18,355 bases of DNA from Candidatus Poribacteria bacterium (GTDB lineage Bacteria; Poribacteria; DTPJ01; WJIO01): contig WJIO01000191.1 in the NCBI GenBank assembly GCA_014730235.1, forward strand, positions 1 to 18,355, written 5' to 3'. Numbering within the stretch: the stretch's first letter is position 1; every line of letters begins with the position of its first letter. A program made the position numbers and the translations under genes. Below are positions 7,208 to 14,123 of this stretch, piece by piece. The notes under the pieces are model-generated. The model did no database searches. It worked only from the letters and a program-made list of their open reading frames with translations, and was not told the origin of the DNA.

Positions 7208-8530
7208 GTGATCAGCAGAGACCGTGTTCTGGGTTTTATAATGGCGGGAGGTCGGGGAAAACGACTAAAAGTTCTTACCATAACTAGATGTAAACCTGTG
7301 GTAAATATCCTTGGTCGCTACAGGATATTTGATTTTGTTGCGACAAATATCGCAGATACAGGAATACGTAATTCAATAGTAGCGGCACAATTTCAATCGG
7401 AATCCCTCAAAAACTACATAGGTGATGGTAAAACATGGGGGTTTGACGGTATTAACAAAAACATTGAAGTAATTGAACCTGATAAAGAGGGCTTAGCTTT
7501 TGAGGGTACGGCTGATTCCGTTAGAAAAAGCATCAGCCGGATTGATAGGTATAATCCAGAAGTTATACTTATACTGGGAAGTGACCATATATATAAAATT
7601 GATTACTCTGACGCAATAAAATATCACATAGCAAAAGAGGCTGATATTACCATAATGACAAGCCTTATCCCGGAAAAAAATGTAAGTGAATTTGGTCTTA
7701 TAAAGATCGATGGATCTGGTCGGATAATTGACTTTGCTGAAAAACCAACGGATAAAGAGATTATCGAAAGCTTCAGGCTTACTCCAGAAATTAAGGAATA
7801 TTTGGGTATAGAAAATACTAATTTTAACTTCCTTGCATCTATGGGTAATTACATTTTCTTTAGGGAAAGGTTAAAAAGATTTCTTGATTATCCCGGAGTG
7901 GATTTTGGTAAAGATATAATTCCTGCTATAAAGAAAAACAGCCGGGATATATACGCATATATCTTTAATGGATACTGGCGGGATGTTGGTAATATACAGG
8001 ATTATTTTGAATGTAATATGGAGTTTATAAACGGAAAATCTCCAATAATTAATCTGGAAAAACAAATAAAGACTAAGGGTAAAAAAAATCATTCACCTAT
8101 TAAAAATGCAATTCTTAACTCCGATAACATTATCCGTGAATCGAGTATAATAAAAAATTCCGTTTTAGGAAGCAAAATTACAATTGAAGACCAGTGCCTA
8201 TTAGAAAACTGTATAATACTTGGCAATGATATAAACAATAGAAATGGACATTATGCCAATCAAATAGGCAAAGGTTCGAAGCTTAGCCACGTTATTCTGG
8301 ATGAAAATGTCTGGGTTGGAAAAGATGTTAATATTAATCCATGTAACGGAACTTATGAACAGAGAAAGAAAACACTAGAAAGTGTAGGCTTAAAGCCATA
8401 CAGAGAAAACGGAAGTGAAATCACTAAAGGTGATTTTTATATTGAACCTGATTCTGGTATTCTGATAATCGGAAGACAATGTGAAACTAAAACAAAAAAG
8501 ATCGTTCTGCCTGATGGTATTAGATGCTGA
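7208..8530 (+). CDS. glgC: Glucose-1-phosphate adenylyltransferase (GlgC-like)
   Basis: Likely makes ADP-glucose from glucose-1-phosphate and ATP, the committed step of glycogen synthesis. The 440-aa length is close to other GlgC proteins (about 400-430). The nucleotide-binding loop is MAGGRGKRLKVLT (residues 12-24). GTADSV, GSDHIYKIDY (Asp126), FAEKP and GYWRDVGNI match the catalytic and sugar-binding motifs. The C-terminal third is a left-handed beta-helix with hexapeptide-like repeats (SVLGSKITIEDQCLLENCII). The region usually reading RAKPAVPFGGKYRIIDF is RCKPVVNILGRYRIFDF, so regulation or sugar preference may differ. Another NDP-sugar pyrophosphorylase cannot be excluded. The start is GTG at 7208 after GGGGTGA, with no better ATG nearby. 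No glycogen synthase or branching enzyme is in the window. Confidence 0.88.
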   Translation: MISRDRVLGFIMAGGRGKRLKVLTITRCKPVVNILGRYRIFDFVATNIADTGIRNSIVAAQFQSESLKNYIGDGKTWGFDGINKNIEVIEPDKEGLAFEGTADSVRKSISRIDRYNPEVILILGSDHIYKIDYSDAIKYHIAKEADITIMTSLIPEKNVSEFGLIKIDGSGRIIDFAEKPTDKEIIESFRLTPEIKEYLGIENTNFNFLASMGNYIFFRERLKRFLDYPGVDFGKDIIPAIKKNSRDIYAYIFNGYWRDVGNIQDYFECNMEFINGKSPIINLEKQIKTKGKKNHSPIKNAILNSDNIIRESSIIKNSVLGSKITIEDQCLLENCIILGNDINNRNGHYANQIGKGSKLSHVILDENVWVGKDVNINPCNGTYEQRKKTLESVGLKPYRENGSEITKGDFYIEPDSGILIIGRQCETKTKKIVLPDGIRC

Positions 8531-8592
8531 ATTTTCTTATCAGAAGCTAATATCAGAACGCAGTATCTCTTATTAATAAAAGGAAGGTTATT

Positions 8593-8826
8593 ATGAAAAT
8601 CGCAGTTGAAGTCAGTATTTATCCTTTACATCAATCCAAAATATCACCACCTATCGAAGCAGCGTGGGAAATCTTTGATAAATGCGGGTTGTCGTATGAG
8701 AAAGGTGAGATAAGCACCCTGGTAAAAGGTGAATTTGAAGAGGTGTTTGATGCACTTAAAGAATCCTTTGAGAAAGCTGTTGAGTTCGGTGATACAAATA
8801 TGTCTGTTACCATGACCAATATATGA
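8593..8826 (+). CDS. Thiamine-binding-like protein (Thiamine_BP/DUF77, MTH1187 type)
   Basis: A 77-aa cytoplasmic protein. It opens with VEVSIYPLHQ, and GEISTLVKGEFEEVFDAL in the middle fits the conserved STxxxGE segment of the family, which has a ferredoxin-like (ACT-like) fold and binds thiamine or hydroxymethylpyrimidine in some members. It is shorter than the usual 90-100 residues. The ATG follows AAAAGGAAGG. Its TGA overlaps the ATG of the DUF2254 gene (ATGA at 8823-8826), which lacks its own ribosome site, so the two are probably translationally coupled. No thiamine gene or riboswitch is nearby, so the ligand is uncertain. Confidence 0.75.
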   Translation: MKIAVEVSIYPLHQSKISPPIEAAWEIFDKCGLSYEKGEISTLVKGEFEEVFDALKESFEKAVEFGDTNMSVTMTNI

Positions 8827-9656
8827 TACAGATAAAAATCACCAACATTATTGAAAGCCTTCATACAAGCTACTGGTTTTTGCCTATGTTAATGGTAATA
8901 ATAGCCATTGTATTCTCTGTGATAACAGTTAGGATTGACGGGATTATCCAGGAAAAATGGACTAAACCCGATTGGATTCAGGCTATTGGCATTGAGGAAA
9001 TACGTTTACTCATTTCCACCATAGCAGGATCCATGATTACCGTTACAGGTATTACTTTTTCTATTACAGTAGTTGCTTTATCCCTGGCGGCATCGCAATT
9101 TGGTTCCCGTTTGTTGAGGAACTTTATAAGTGATAGAAAAAATCAGTTTGTATTAGGTGTATTTATATCCAATTTTGTATATTGTCTTGCAATTCTCTTC
9201 AGCCTTCGTCGTTCAGAGACGGATGTATTCGTTCCACATGCCTCTATTGCCTTTATATTACTACTAACTATAACAAGCCTGGGGGTACTTATTTTCTTCA
9301 TACATCATATAGCGGAATCAATACAAGCAGAAAACATTATTTCTACAGTCAGCAAAGATTTAGAGGATTCTATAGACCAGGTAAAATCACAGGAAGCGGA
9401 GAATCCGGGATTTCATAATGGGTTGAGAAATGACGATGATATTCCAGATGATATGGATAAAAAGGCAAAACCAATATCAATATATAAAACTGGATACATT
9501 CAGGCCATTGAATATGAAGATTTGCTAAAGGCTGCGCAGGAATATAACTGTATATTTCGACTTGAATATCAACTGGGAGGTTTTGTCATAAAGGGAAACA
9601 AAATCTTAACAAGCCGCTCACCGGAAAGCAGTTCTGATAACAAAATTAAGAAATAG
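8823..9656 (+). CDS. DUF2254 family membrane protein, N-terminal part
   Basis: 277 aa, with membrane segments at about residues 17-36, 62-90, 108-127 and 142-164, then a soluble part with GYIQAIEYEDLL and GGFVIKGNKIL. This is the order seen in DUF2254 membrane proteins, which usually exceed 400 aa and have no established function. The frame ends at TAG (9654-9656). The same frame then continues to 10148 with the missing family C-terminus, so this looks like one gene cut by a single amber codon in a linker. The start ATG overlaps the stop of the previous gene and has no Shine-Dalgarno, which suggests coupling. Only a nonsense change separates it from an intact gene; no frameshift is needed. 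Confidence 0.85.
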   Translation: MIQIKITNIIESLHTSYWFLPMLMVIIAIVFSVITVRIDGIIQEKWTKPDWIQAIGIEEIRLLISTIAGSMITVTGITFSITVVALSLAASQFGSRLLRNFISDRKNQFVLGVFISNFVYCLAILFSLRRSETDVFVPHASIAFILLLTITSLGVLIFFIHHIAESIQAENIISTVSKDLEDSIDQVKSQEAENPGFHNGLRNDDDIPDDMDKKAKPISIYKTGYIQAIEYEDLLKAAQEYNCIFRLEYQLGGFVIKGNKILTSRSPESSSDNKIKK

Positions 9657-9671
9657 ATTAATGAAACGTTC

Positions 9672-10148
9672 TTGATAGGCAACAAACGTTCCATGAGTCA
9701 GGATGTGGAATTTTGCATTAACCAACTTGTTGAAGTAGCAGTAAGGGCTTTATCTCTGGGTATCAATGACCCTTTTACTGCTATAGGATGTATTAATCAT
9801 CTTGGGGCGACATTGGCTAAACTTTCTGGAGACAACGCTTCACCCTTATATATTTATGATGAGAATGGCAAGCTCCGCATTATCACTAAACCTTTGACAT
9901 TCGATAGACTGATGGATTCAGCCTTTAACCAGATACGGCAATATGGCAAGGAAACCGTAGCGGTACAAATCAGATTGCTGGAAATCATTGCTGAAATCGC
10001 CTCGCATACTGTCGGCGCAAATAAAAAATCTATATTTAGGCGTCATGCTAACATGATTAAACTTGGGTGTTCAAAAGATATGGTAAGAGAAGATTTAATA
10101 GATATTGAGGAAAAATATAGGGAAGTCATAGAAACACTTAAAAACTAA
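9672..10148 (+). CDS. DUF2254 family membrane protein, C-terminal part after in-frame TAG
   Basis: This is the same reading frame as the preceding part, open from 9657. It contains LIGNKRSMSQDVEF and RALSLGINDPFTAIGCI, matching the most conserved DUF2254 region (an iGxxRTxxQD-like segment, then RALSPgiNDPfTA). The first possible starts are TTG at 9672 and ATG at 9693. Neither has a ribosome site, so independent translation would be weak and TAG read-through or reinitiation would be needed. Conserved motifs remain intact, so the lesion is recent, a sequencing error, or tolerated. DUF2267 follows after 17 bp. Confidence 0.7.
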   Translation: MIGNKRSMSQDVEFCINQLVEVAVRALSLGINDPFTAIGCINHLGATLAKLSGDNASPLYIYDENGKLRIITKPLTFDRLMDSAFNQIRQYGKETVAVQIRLLEIIAEIASHTVGANKKSIFRRHANMIKLGCSKDMVREDLIDIEEKYREVIETLKN

Positions 10149-10165
10149 AGAATTGGAGAACAAAA

Positions 10166-10567
10166 ATGAAATACGATGATTTTATAAAAGAGGTACAGAC
10201 TCGTGGTCGCTTGAGTTCCCAGGGAGAGGCGGTACAGGCTATACGCGCTACACTGGAGGTACTTGGACAACGCATAACACAAAAAGAGGCGGAACATCTT
10301 GCATCAGAACTGCCTCAGGAAATCGGGGTATATCTCCGGGATGCCGGAGATACTGAAAGATTTGATCTGGATGAATTTTTCGAACGCGTCAACAAAATTG
10401 AAAAAAGTTCTGTGGATTTGGCTGAAAGCGTTCACCACGCCCGGGCAGTAATTTCAGTTGTTAAGGATGCCATATCTGAAGGTGAAATAAATGATATCCT
10501 GGCCCAATTACCTGATGAATTTGAACCGCTGTTTAAATCTGGTAGTGAAGGTCCTATGAATAAATAA
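10166..10567 (+). CDS. DUF2267 family protein
   Basis: A 133-aa soluble protein with no signal peptide. It opens MKYDDFIKEVQTRG and contains AVQAIRATLEVLGQRIT, AEHLASELPQEI and DILAQLPDEFEPLF, which match the two helical repeats of DUF2267. The pattern is a repeated AIxAvLxvLxxRIxxxEAxxLxxQLP; the second repeat (AESVHHARAVISVVKDAIS...) is more diverged. The molecular role is unknown; members often sit beside stress genes. The ATG follows TTGGAGAA. It lies 17 bp after DUF2254 and 27 bp before polX, so the three genes probably share a transcript. Confidence 0.85.
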   Translation: MKYDDFIKEVQTRGRLSSQGEAVQAIRATLEVLGQRITQKEAEHLASELPQEIGVYLRDAGDTERFDLDEFFERVNKIEKSSVDLAESVHHARAVISVVKDAISEGEINDILAQLPDEFEPLFKSGSEGPMNK

Positions 10568-10594
10568 TCTGATTCAATCGAGGGATGATGGAAA

Positions 10595-12316
10595 TTGCCT
10601 ATTCATAATACTGATATTGCAGATATATTTAATAAATTAGCTAATCTCCTGGAAATTAAAGAGGCTAACCAATTCAGGGTAAGGGCCTATCGAAATGCAG
10701 CCAGTACCATATCCAGCCTTTCAAAATCAGCGGCGGATATGATAGAGGATAGCGAGGATTTGACTCAGTTGCCCGGAATTGGTGAAGACCTGGCTGGAAA
10801 AATTGAGGAAATTGTAAAAACAGGCAGTCTTGCACAATTAACGGAGATTGAGAAGGATGTTCCTGCTAATCTGGATGAACTCATGGATATCCCCGGTTTG
10901 GGTGCTAAAAGAGCCAGGAAGCTCTATGAAGAATTGGGAATAACAAGCCTTGATGAACTGAAAAAGGCGGCAGAATCAGGCAAAATAAGTGAAATAGAAG
11001 GCTTCGGGCAAAAAACAGAGGAAAATATTCTGGAGGAATTAAAACACGGAGGGGAGGGGGAAAAGCGAATCCAAATCAGCGTAGCTGAGGAATATGTCAT
11101 ACCTCTGATAGATTATCTCCAGGATATGGATGGGGTGAATCAAGTTGAGGTGGCCGGAAGCTACAGGCGCAGAAAGGAAACTGTAGGCGACCTGGATATT
11201 CTCGTAACTGGTGACACTCACAACAGGATAATTGAATATTTTATAGAATATGATGAAGTGGATGAAGTGGCATCCAAAGGTGAAACTCGTTCCAGTATTG
11301 TGCTTAATTCTGGAATTCAGGTAGACTTGAGAGCTGTATCTCAGGGAAGCTATGGAGCCGCCCTTCTTTATTTCACAGGTTCAAAATCCCATAATGTCAA
11401 ACTGCGAAATATGGCCATAGACAGGGATCTAAAAATCAACGAATACGGCGTATTTAAGGATAAAGAAAGAATTGTAGGAAAAACAGAAAAAGAAATTTAT
11501 GAAATTCTCGATCTATCCTATATAGATCCAGAACTGCGTGAAAACAGGGATGAAGTTGAAGCATCTCAAAAAGGAGAACTACCTGATCTGGTAACATTGG
11601 AGGATATTCGGGGAGATCTGCAATGTCACACAAAGGCCAGTGATGGTCACGCAAGCCTGAGGGAAATGGTGGAAGCGGCCAAGGAAAAGGGATATGAATA
11701 CTTGGCCATAACTGACCATTCTCCACTAGTTGCCGTAGCTAATGGATTAGATGCTGATGGATTAGCAGAACAAATAGACAAAATAGATGAGTTAAATAGC
11801 AAGATCAATGATTTCTTGATTCTCAAATCCATAGAGGTGGATATTCTGGAGGACGGCTCTCTGGATTTAGGGGATGATATTCTTGAGAGACTTGATCTGA
11901 CTATATGTTCGATACATTCAAAATTTAATTTAACAGAGGAAAAGCAGACAGAACGGATTATTAAAGCGATGGACAATCCCAACTTCAATATTTTAGCCCA
12001 TCCGACCGGACGGCGAATTGGAAAGCGGCGTCCATATGAAGTGAATATGGAACGCCTTATGGAAGCCGCTCTGGAACGTGGGTGTTTTCTAGAGGTAAAT
12101 GCCCATCCGGAGAGATTAGATTTGAACGACGTTTACTGCAAGCTGGCAAAGGAAATAGGTTTAAAAATCCCCATATCCACCGATGCCCATCGAAAAGATG
12201 AGCTTGAAAATATAAAATTTGGTGTATGGCAGGCCCGGCGCGGCTGGCTGGAAAAAGATGATGTTCTAAACACACGGAACTGGGGGGATCTCAAAAATTT
12301 GCTAAAGAGATCATAG
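10595..12316 (+). CDS. polX: DNA polymerase X (family X polymerase with PHP domain)
   Basis: A 573-aa gap-filling repair polymerase with a 3'-5' exonuclease, about the size of B. subtilis PolX. Residues 1-150 hold the 8-kDa-like domain and helix-hairpin-helix motifs (LPGIGEDLAGKI, IPGLGAKRARKL). The nucleotidyltransferase has AGSYRRRKETVGDLDIL with Asp199 and Asp201, and a third acidic residue, Asp244, in VDLR. The C-terminal PHP domain begins GDLQCHTKASDG (residues 340-351) and keeps ITDHS, EVDIL, ILAHPTGR and ISTDAH. Gln343 stands where many PHP domains have a metal-binding His. The start is TTG at 10595 after AGGGATGATGG; nearby ATGs are out of frame. Its place at the end of a stress operon fits base-excision repair in starving cells. 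Confidence 0.94.
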   Translation: MPIHNTDIADIFNKLANLLEIKEANQFRVRAYRNAASTISSLSKSAADMIEDSEDLTQLPGIGEDLAGKIEEIVKTGSLAQLTEIEKDVPANLDELMDIPGLGAKRARKLYEELGITSLDELKKAAESGKISEIEGFGQKTEENILEELKHGGEGEKRIQISVAEEYVIPLIDYLQDMDGVNQVEVAGSYRRRKETVGDLDILVTGDTHNRIIEYFIEYDEVDEVASKGETRSSIVLNSGIQVDLRAVSQGSYGAALLYFTGSKSHNVKLRNMAIDRDLKINEYGVFKDKERIVGKTEKEIYEILDLSYIDPELRENRDEVEASQKGELPDLVTLEDIRGDLQCHTKASDGHASLREMVEAAKEKGYEYLAITDHSPLVAVANGLDADGLAEQIDKIDELNSKINDFLILKSIEVDILEDGSLDLGDDILERLDLTICSIHSKFNLTEEKQTERIIKAMDNPNFNILAHPTGRRIGKRRPYEVNMERLMEAALERGCFLEVNAHPERLDLNDVYCKLAKEIGLKIPISTDAHRKDELENIKFGVWQARRGWLEKDDVLNTRNWGDLKNLLKRS

Positions 12317-12353
12317 AAATATCCAAAACTCAAAAATTAAATTTATATATTTC

Positions 12354-12499
12354 ATCGTTAAAAAATAAACATACTGATATTTCTAAAATTAACTAAAACC
12401 AGATGCTGCAGTGCTTAAAGAGACACTAGCAAATGACAAGCTGAGGGAATTTTCAATTATAACCACACTAGAACCGGAAGAGCCTAATTTTTTAACGAT
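12354..12499. repeat. Long-spaced inverted repeat upstream of phosphoribosyltransferase
   Basis: ATCGTTAAAAAAT (12354-12366) is the exact reverse complement of ATTTTTTAACGAT (12487-12499), 120 bp apart. The same ATTTTTTAAC core forms a second inverted pair downstream of the gene (13292-13360), and a related TTTTTAACGAT lies near 710. It may be a regulator site, but the AT-richness calls for caution. Confidence 0.4.
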
Positions 12500-12560
12500 T
12501 ACATATAGGTTTAGTAGGTATATTACTTGGGCTTTTTGTTCTGGTGAAAAATATTGCTGA
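12411..12560 (+). pseudogene. Possible short ORF or gene remnant
   Basis: The frame is open from 12393. Read from the GTG at 12411 it gives about 49 residues ending in TGA at 12558-12560, including LREFSIITTLEPEEPNFLTI. The composition looks protein-like, with balanced charged and hydrophobic residues and little AT-driven Lys/Asn bias. There is no ribosome site and I recognise no family. It overlaps an inverted-repeat arm. It could be a decayed gene end or chance. Confidence 0.15.
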
Positions 12561-12590
12561 AAATATTACTATAGTATGGAGGGGTTATTA

Positions 12591-13253
12591 ATGGCAACGT
12601 TTAAAAATCGAGTTGATGCAGGTAAAAAGCTGGCTGACAAGCTTTCTGATTATAGTGACAAAGATAATGTGATTATACTTGCATTACCCCGAGGGGGCGC
12701 ACCCGTCGCCTTTGAAGTAGCAAAGAAAATTAATGCACCATTGGATGTATTTTTGGTTCGCAAACTGGGTGTACCCGGACGCGAGGAGCTGGCTATGGGG
12801 GCCATTGCATCTGGTGGAGTACGGGTATTAAATGACGATATACTCAGGATGCTGAGTATACCTGATGAGGGTATAAATAGGGTAGCAGAGAAAGAGCAAA
12901 AAGAACTGGAAAGACGCGAGATAGAATATCGGGGAGATCGTCAGGAATTAGATGTCAAAGGAAAGATATGCATACTCATAGATGATGGCCTTGCTACCGG
13001 CGCGAGTATGAGGGCGGCAATAAAAGCGCTTCAACAAATGGAACCAGCGAAAATTGTTGTTGCCGTTCCAGTAGGTGCTTCTGAAGTATGTGAGGGTTTT
13101 GAAAATGAAGCAGATGAAGTTATATGCGCGGCAACACCCGAACCTATTCATGCTATCGGGGCATGGTACGATAATTTTTCCCAGACAACCGATGATGAAG
13201 TGCGAGCTATTCTGGCAGAAGCTGATAAATTGGTAAAATCAAATGCTGGATAA
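12591..13253 (+). CDS. Phosphoribosyltransferase-family protein
   Basis: A 220-aa cytoplasmic type I phosphoribosyltransferase fold. The PRPP-binding signature ICILIDDGLATGAS lies at about residues 126-139. LALPRGGAPVAFEVAKKI (about 30-47) and VRKLGVPGREELAMGAIA (about 56-73) are typical of the Rv0571c-like group. In many bacteria this domain is fused to a dienelactone-hydrolase-like domain; here that partner is the next gene. The substrate is unknown, and no sequence typical of a named purine or pyrimidine enzyme is seen. The chosen ATG at 12591 lies seven bases after GGAGGGG; the ATG at 12576 overlaps that site. The gene is flanked on both sides by inverted repeats sharing ATTTTTTAAC. Confidence 0.88.
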   Translation: MATFKNRVDAGKKLADKLSDYSDKDNVIILALPRGGAPVAFEVAKKINAPLDVFLVRKLGVPGREELAMGAIASGGVRVLNDDILRMLSIPDEGINRVAEKEQKELERREIEYRGDRQELDVKGKICILIDDGLATGASMRAAIKALQQMEPAKIVVAVPVGASEVCEGFENEADEVICAATPEPIHAIGAWYDNFSQTTDDEVRAILAEADKLVKSNAG

Positions 13254-13291
13254 CATGATTCTTGGCTTTTTTTGGTTTGGTAAAAGTAATA

Positions 13292-13360
13292 GTTAAAAAA
13301 TGGAAAATGTGTTTAGAAAATACCTTTATAATGACAACTAAATTACATCCATTTTTTAAC
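13292..13360. repeat. Inverted repeat between phosphoribosyltransferase and hydrolase genes
   Basis: GTTAAAAAATGGA (13292-13304) and TCCATTTTTTAAC (13348-13360) are perfect complements around a 43-nt spacer. It shares its core with the pair at 12354/12487. It is AT-rich with no T-run after the right arm, so it is not a normal terminator. It may be a binding site or may affect the transcript between the two genes. Confidence 0.4.
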
Positions 13361-13432
13361 GACTACTAAAATTAAAAATTACATCAGGAATTCTCTTTTG
13401 GAAAATGGTATTGCTTAAAGGAGGAAACCGTT

Positions 13433-14110
13433 ATGGATAAAAAATCAGAAGTGAGCGTTGAGACAGATTTAATACAGATATCTCTTGATTCAGTGACTCT
13501 TGAAGGAAGTCTGAATATTCCTGAAGGCGCCCAGGGTCTTGTGCTTTTTGCTCATGGCAGTGGAAGCAGTCGGAAAAGCCCGCGAAATCGATTTGTCGCG
13601 GAGGAATTAGGCAAGGGGAATTTAGGTACTTTATTGTTTGATCTTTTAACGTCTGATGAAGAAAGCATCGATATTATGACACGGGAAATTCGGTTTGATA
13701 TTGATCTGCTGTCCGAAAGACTTATAGGCGCAACGAAATGGGTGATGGATCAACCAGCTACTCAGGAGCTTAAAATCGGTTACTTTGGCTCAAGCACAGG
13801 AGCGGCGGCTGCCCTTATAGGTGCGGCTAATCTACCTGACGTTATCAGTGCGGTTGTATCTCGCGGGGGACGACCGGATATGGCCGAAGGTTTTCTGAAT
13901 AAGGTAAAAGCACCCACGCTTTTAATAGTAGGCGGTAACGACTATCACGTTATAAAACTGAATGAACAAGCTATAGATCGTCTGTCATCAGAAAAGAAGA
14001 TGGAAATAGTTCCCGGAGCAACCCATCTGTTTGAAGAACCGGGAAAACTGGAGCAGGTTGCGCAATTGGCACGGCACTGGTTCCAGACATATCTTACAGA
14101 ACATAAATGA
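13433..14110 (+). CDS. Alpha/beta hydrolase, dienelactone hydrolase-like
   Basis: A 225-aa soluble hydrolase. The oxyanion-side HGSGSSR motif is at residues 41-47. The nucleophile elbow is GSSTG with Ser121. The acid is probably Asp170 in VGGNDYHV, and the His is His198 in GATHLFEEPG. A complete catalytic triad is therefore visible, though the substrate is unknown. The sequence is close to the hydrolase half of phosphoribosyltransferase-hydrolase fusion proteins, so a joint role with the gene at 12591 is likely even though 179 bp separate them. It has a strong AAAGGAGG site (13418-13425). GAPDH begins 13 bp after its TGA, so the two are probably co-transcribed. Confidence 0.87.
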   Translation: MDKKSEVSVETDLIQISLDSVTLEGSLNIPEGAQGLVLFAHGSGSSRKSPRNRFVAEELGKGNLGTLLFDLLTSDEESIDIMTREIRFDIDLLSERLIGATKWVMDQPATQELKIGYFGSSTGAAAALIGAANLPDVISAVVSRGGRPDMAEGFLNKVKAPTLLIVGGNDYHVIKLNEQAIDRLSSEKKMEIVPGATHLFEEPGKLEQVAQLARHWFQTYLTEHK

Positions 14111-14123
14111 AAGGATAATAGTT

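Noticed and set aside
8531-8592. Thiamine (TPP) riboswitch before the thiamine-binding-like gene
   Set aside because: The gap is only 62 bp and has no TPP-aptamer-like conserved segments.
8823-10148. Pyrrolysine or general amber recoding to explain the DUF2254 stop
   Set aside because: Several intact genes in the window end with TAG at their natural family ends, so TAG works as a stop here. Rare read-through at this one site stays open.
12542-12557. Sigma-54-like TGGTGAAAAATATTGC before the phosphoribosyltransferase gene
   Set aside because: The spacer between GG and GC is 11 bases, not 10, which normally abolishes activity.
13399-13414. Sigma-54-like TGGAAAATGGTATTGC before the hydrolase gene
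   Set aside because: The spacer is 11 bases, and the site almost touches the ribosome binding site, leaving no room for a normal start.
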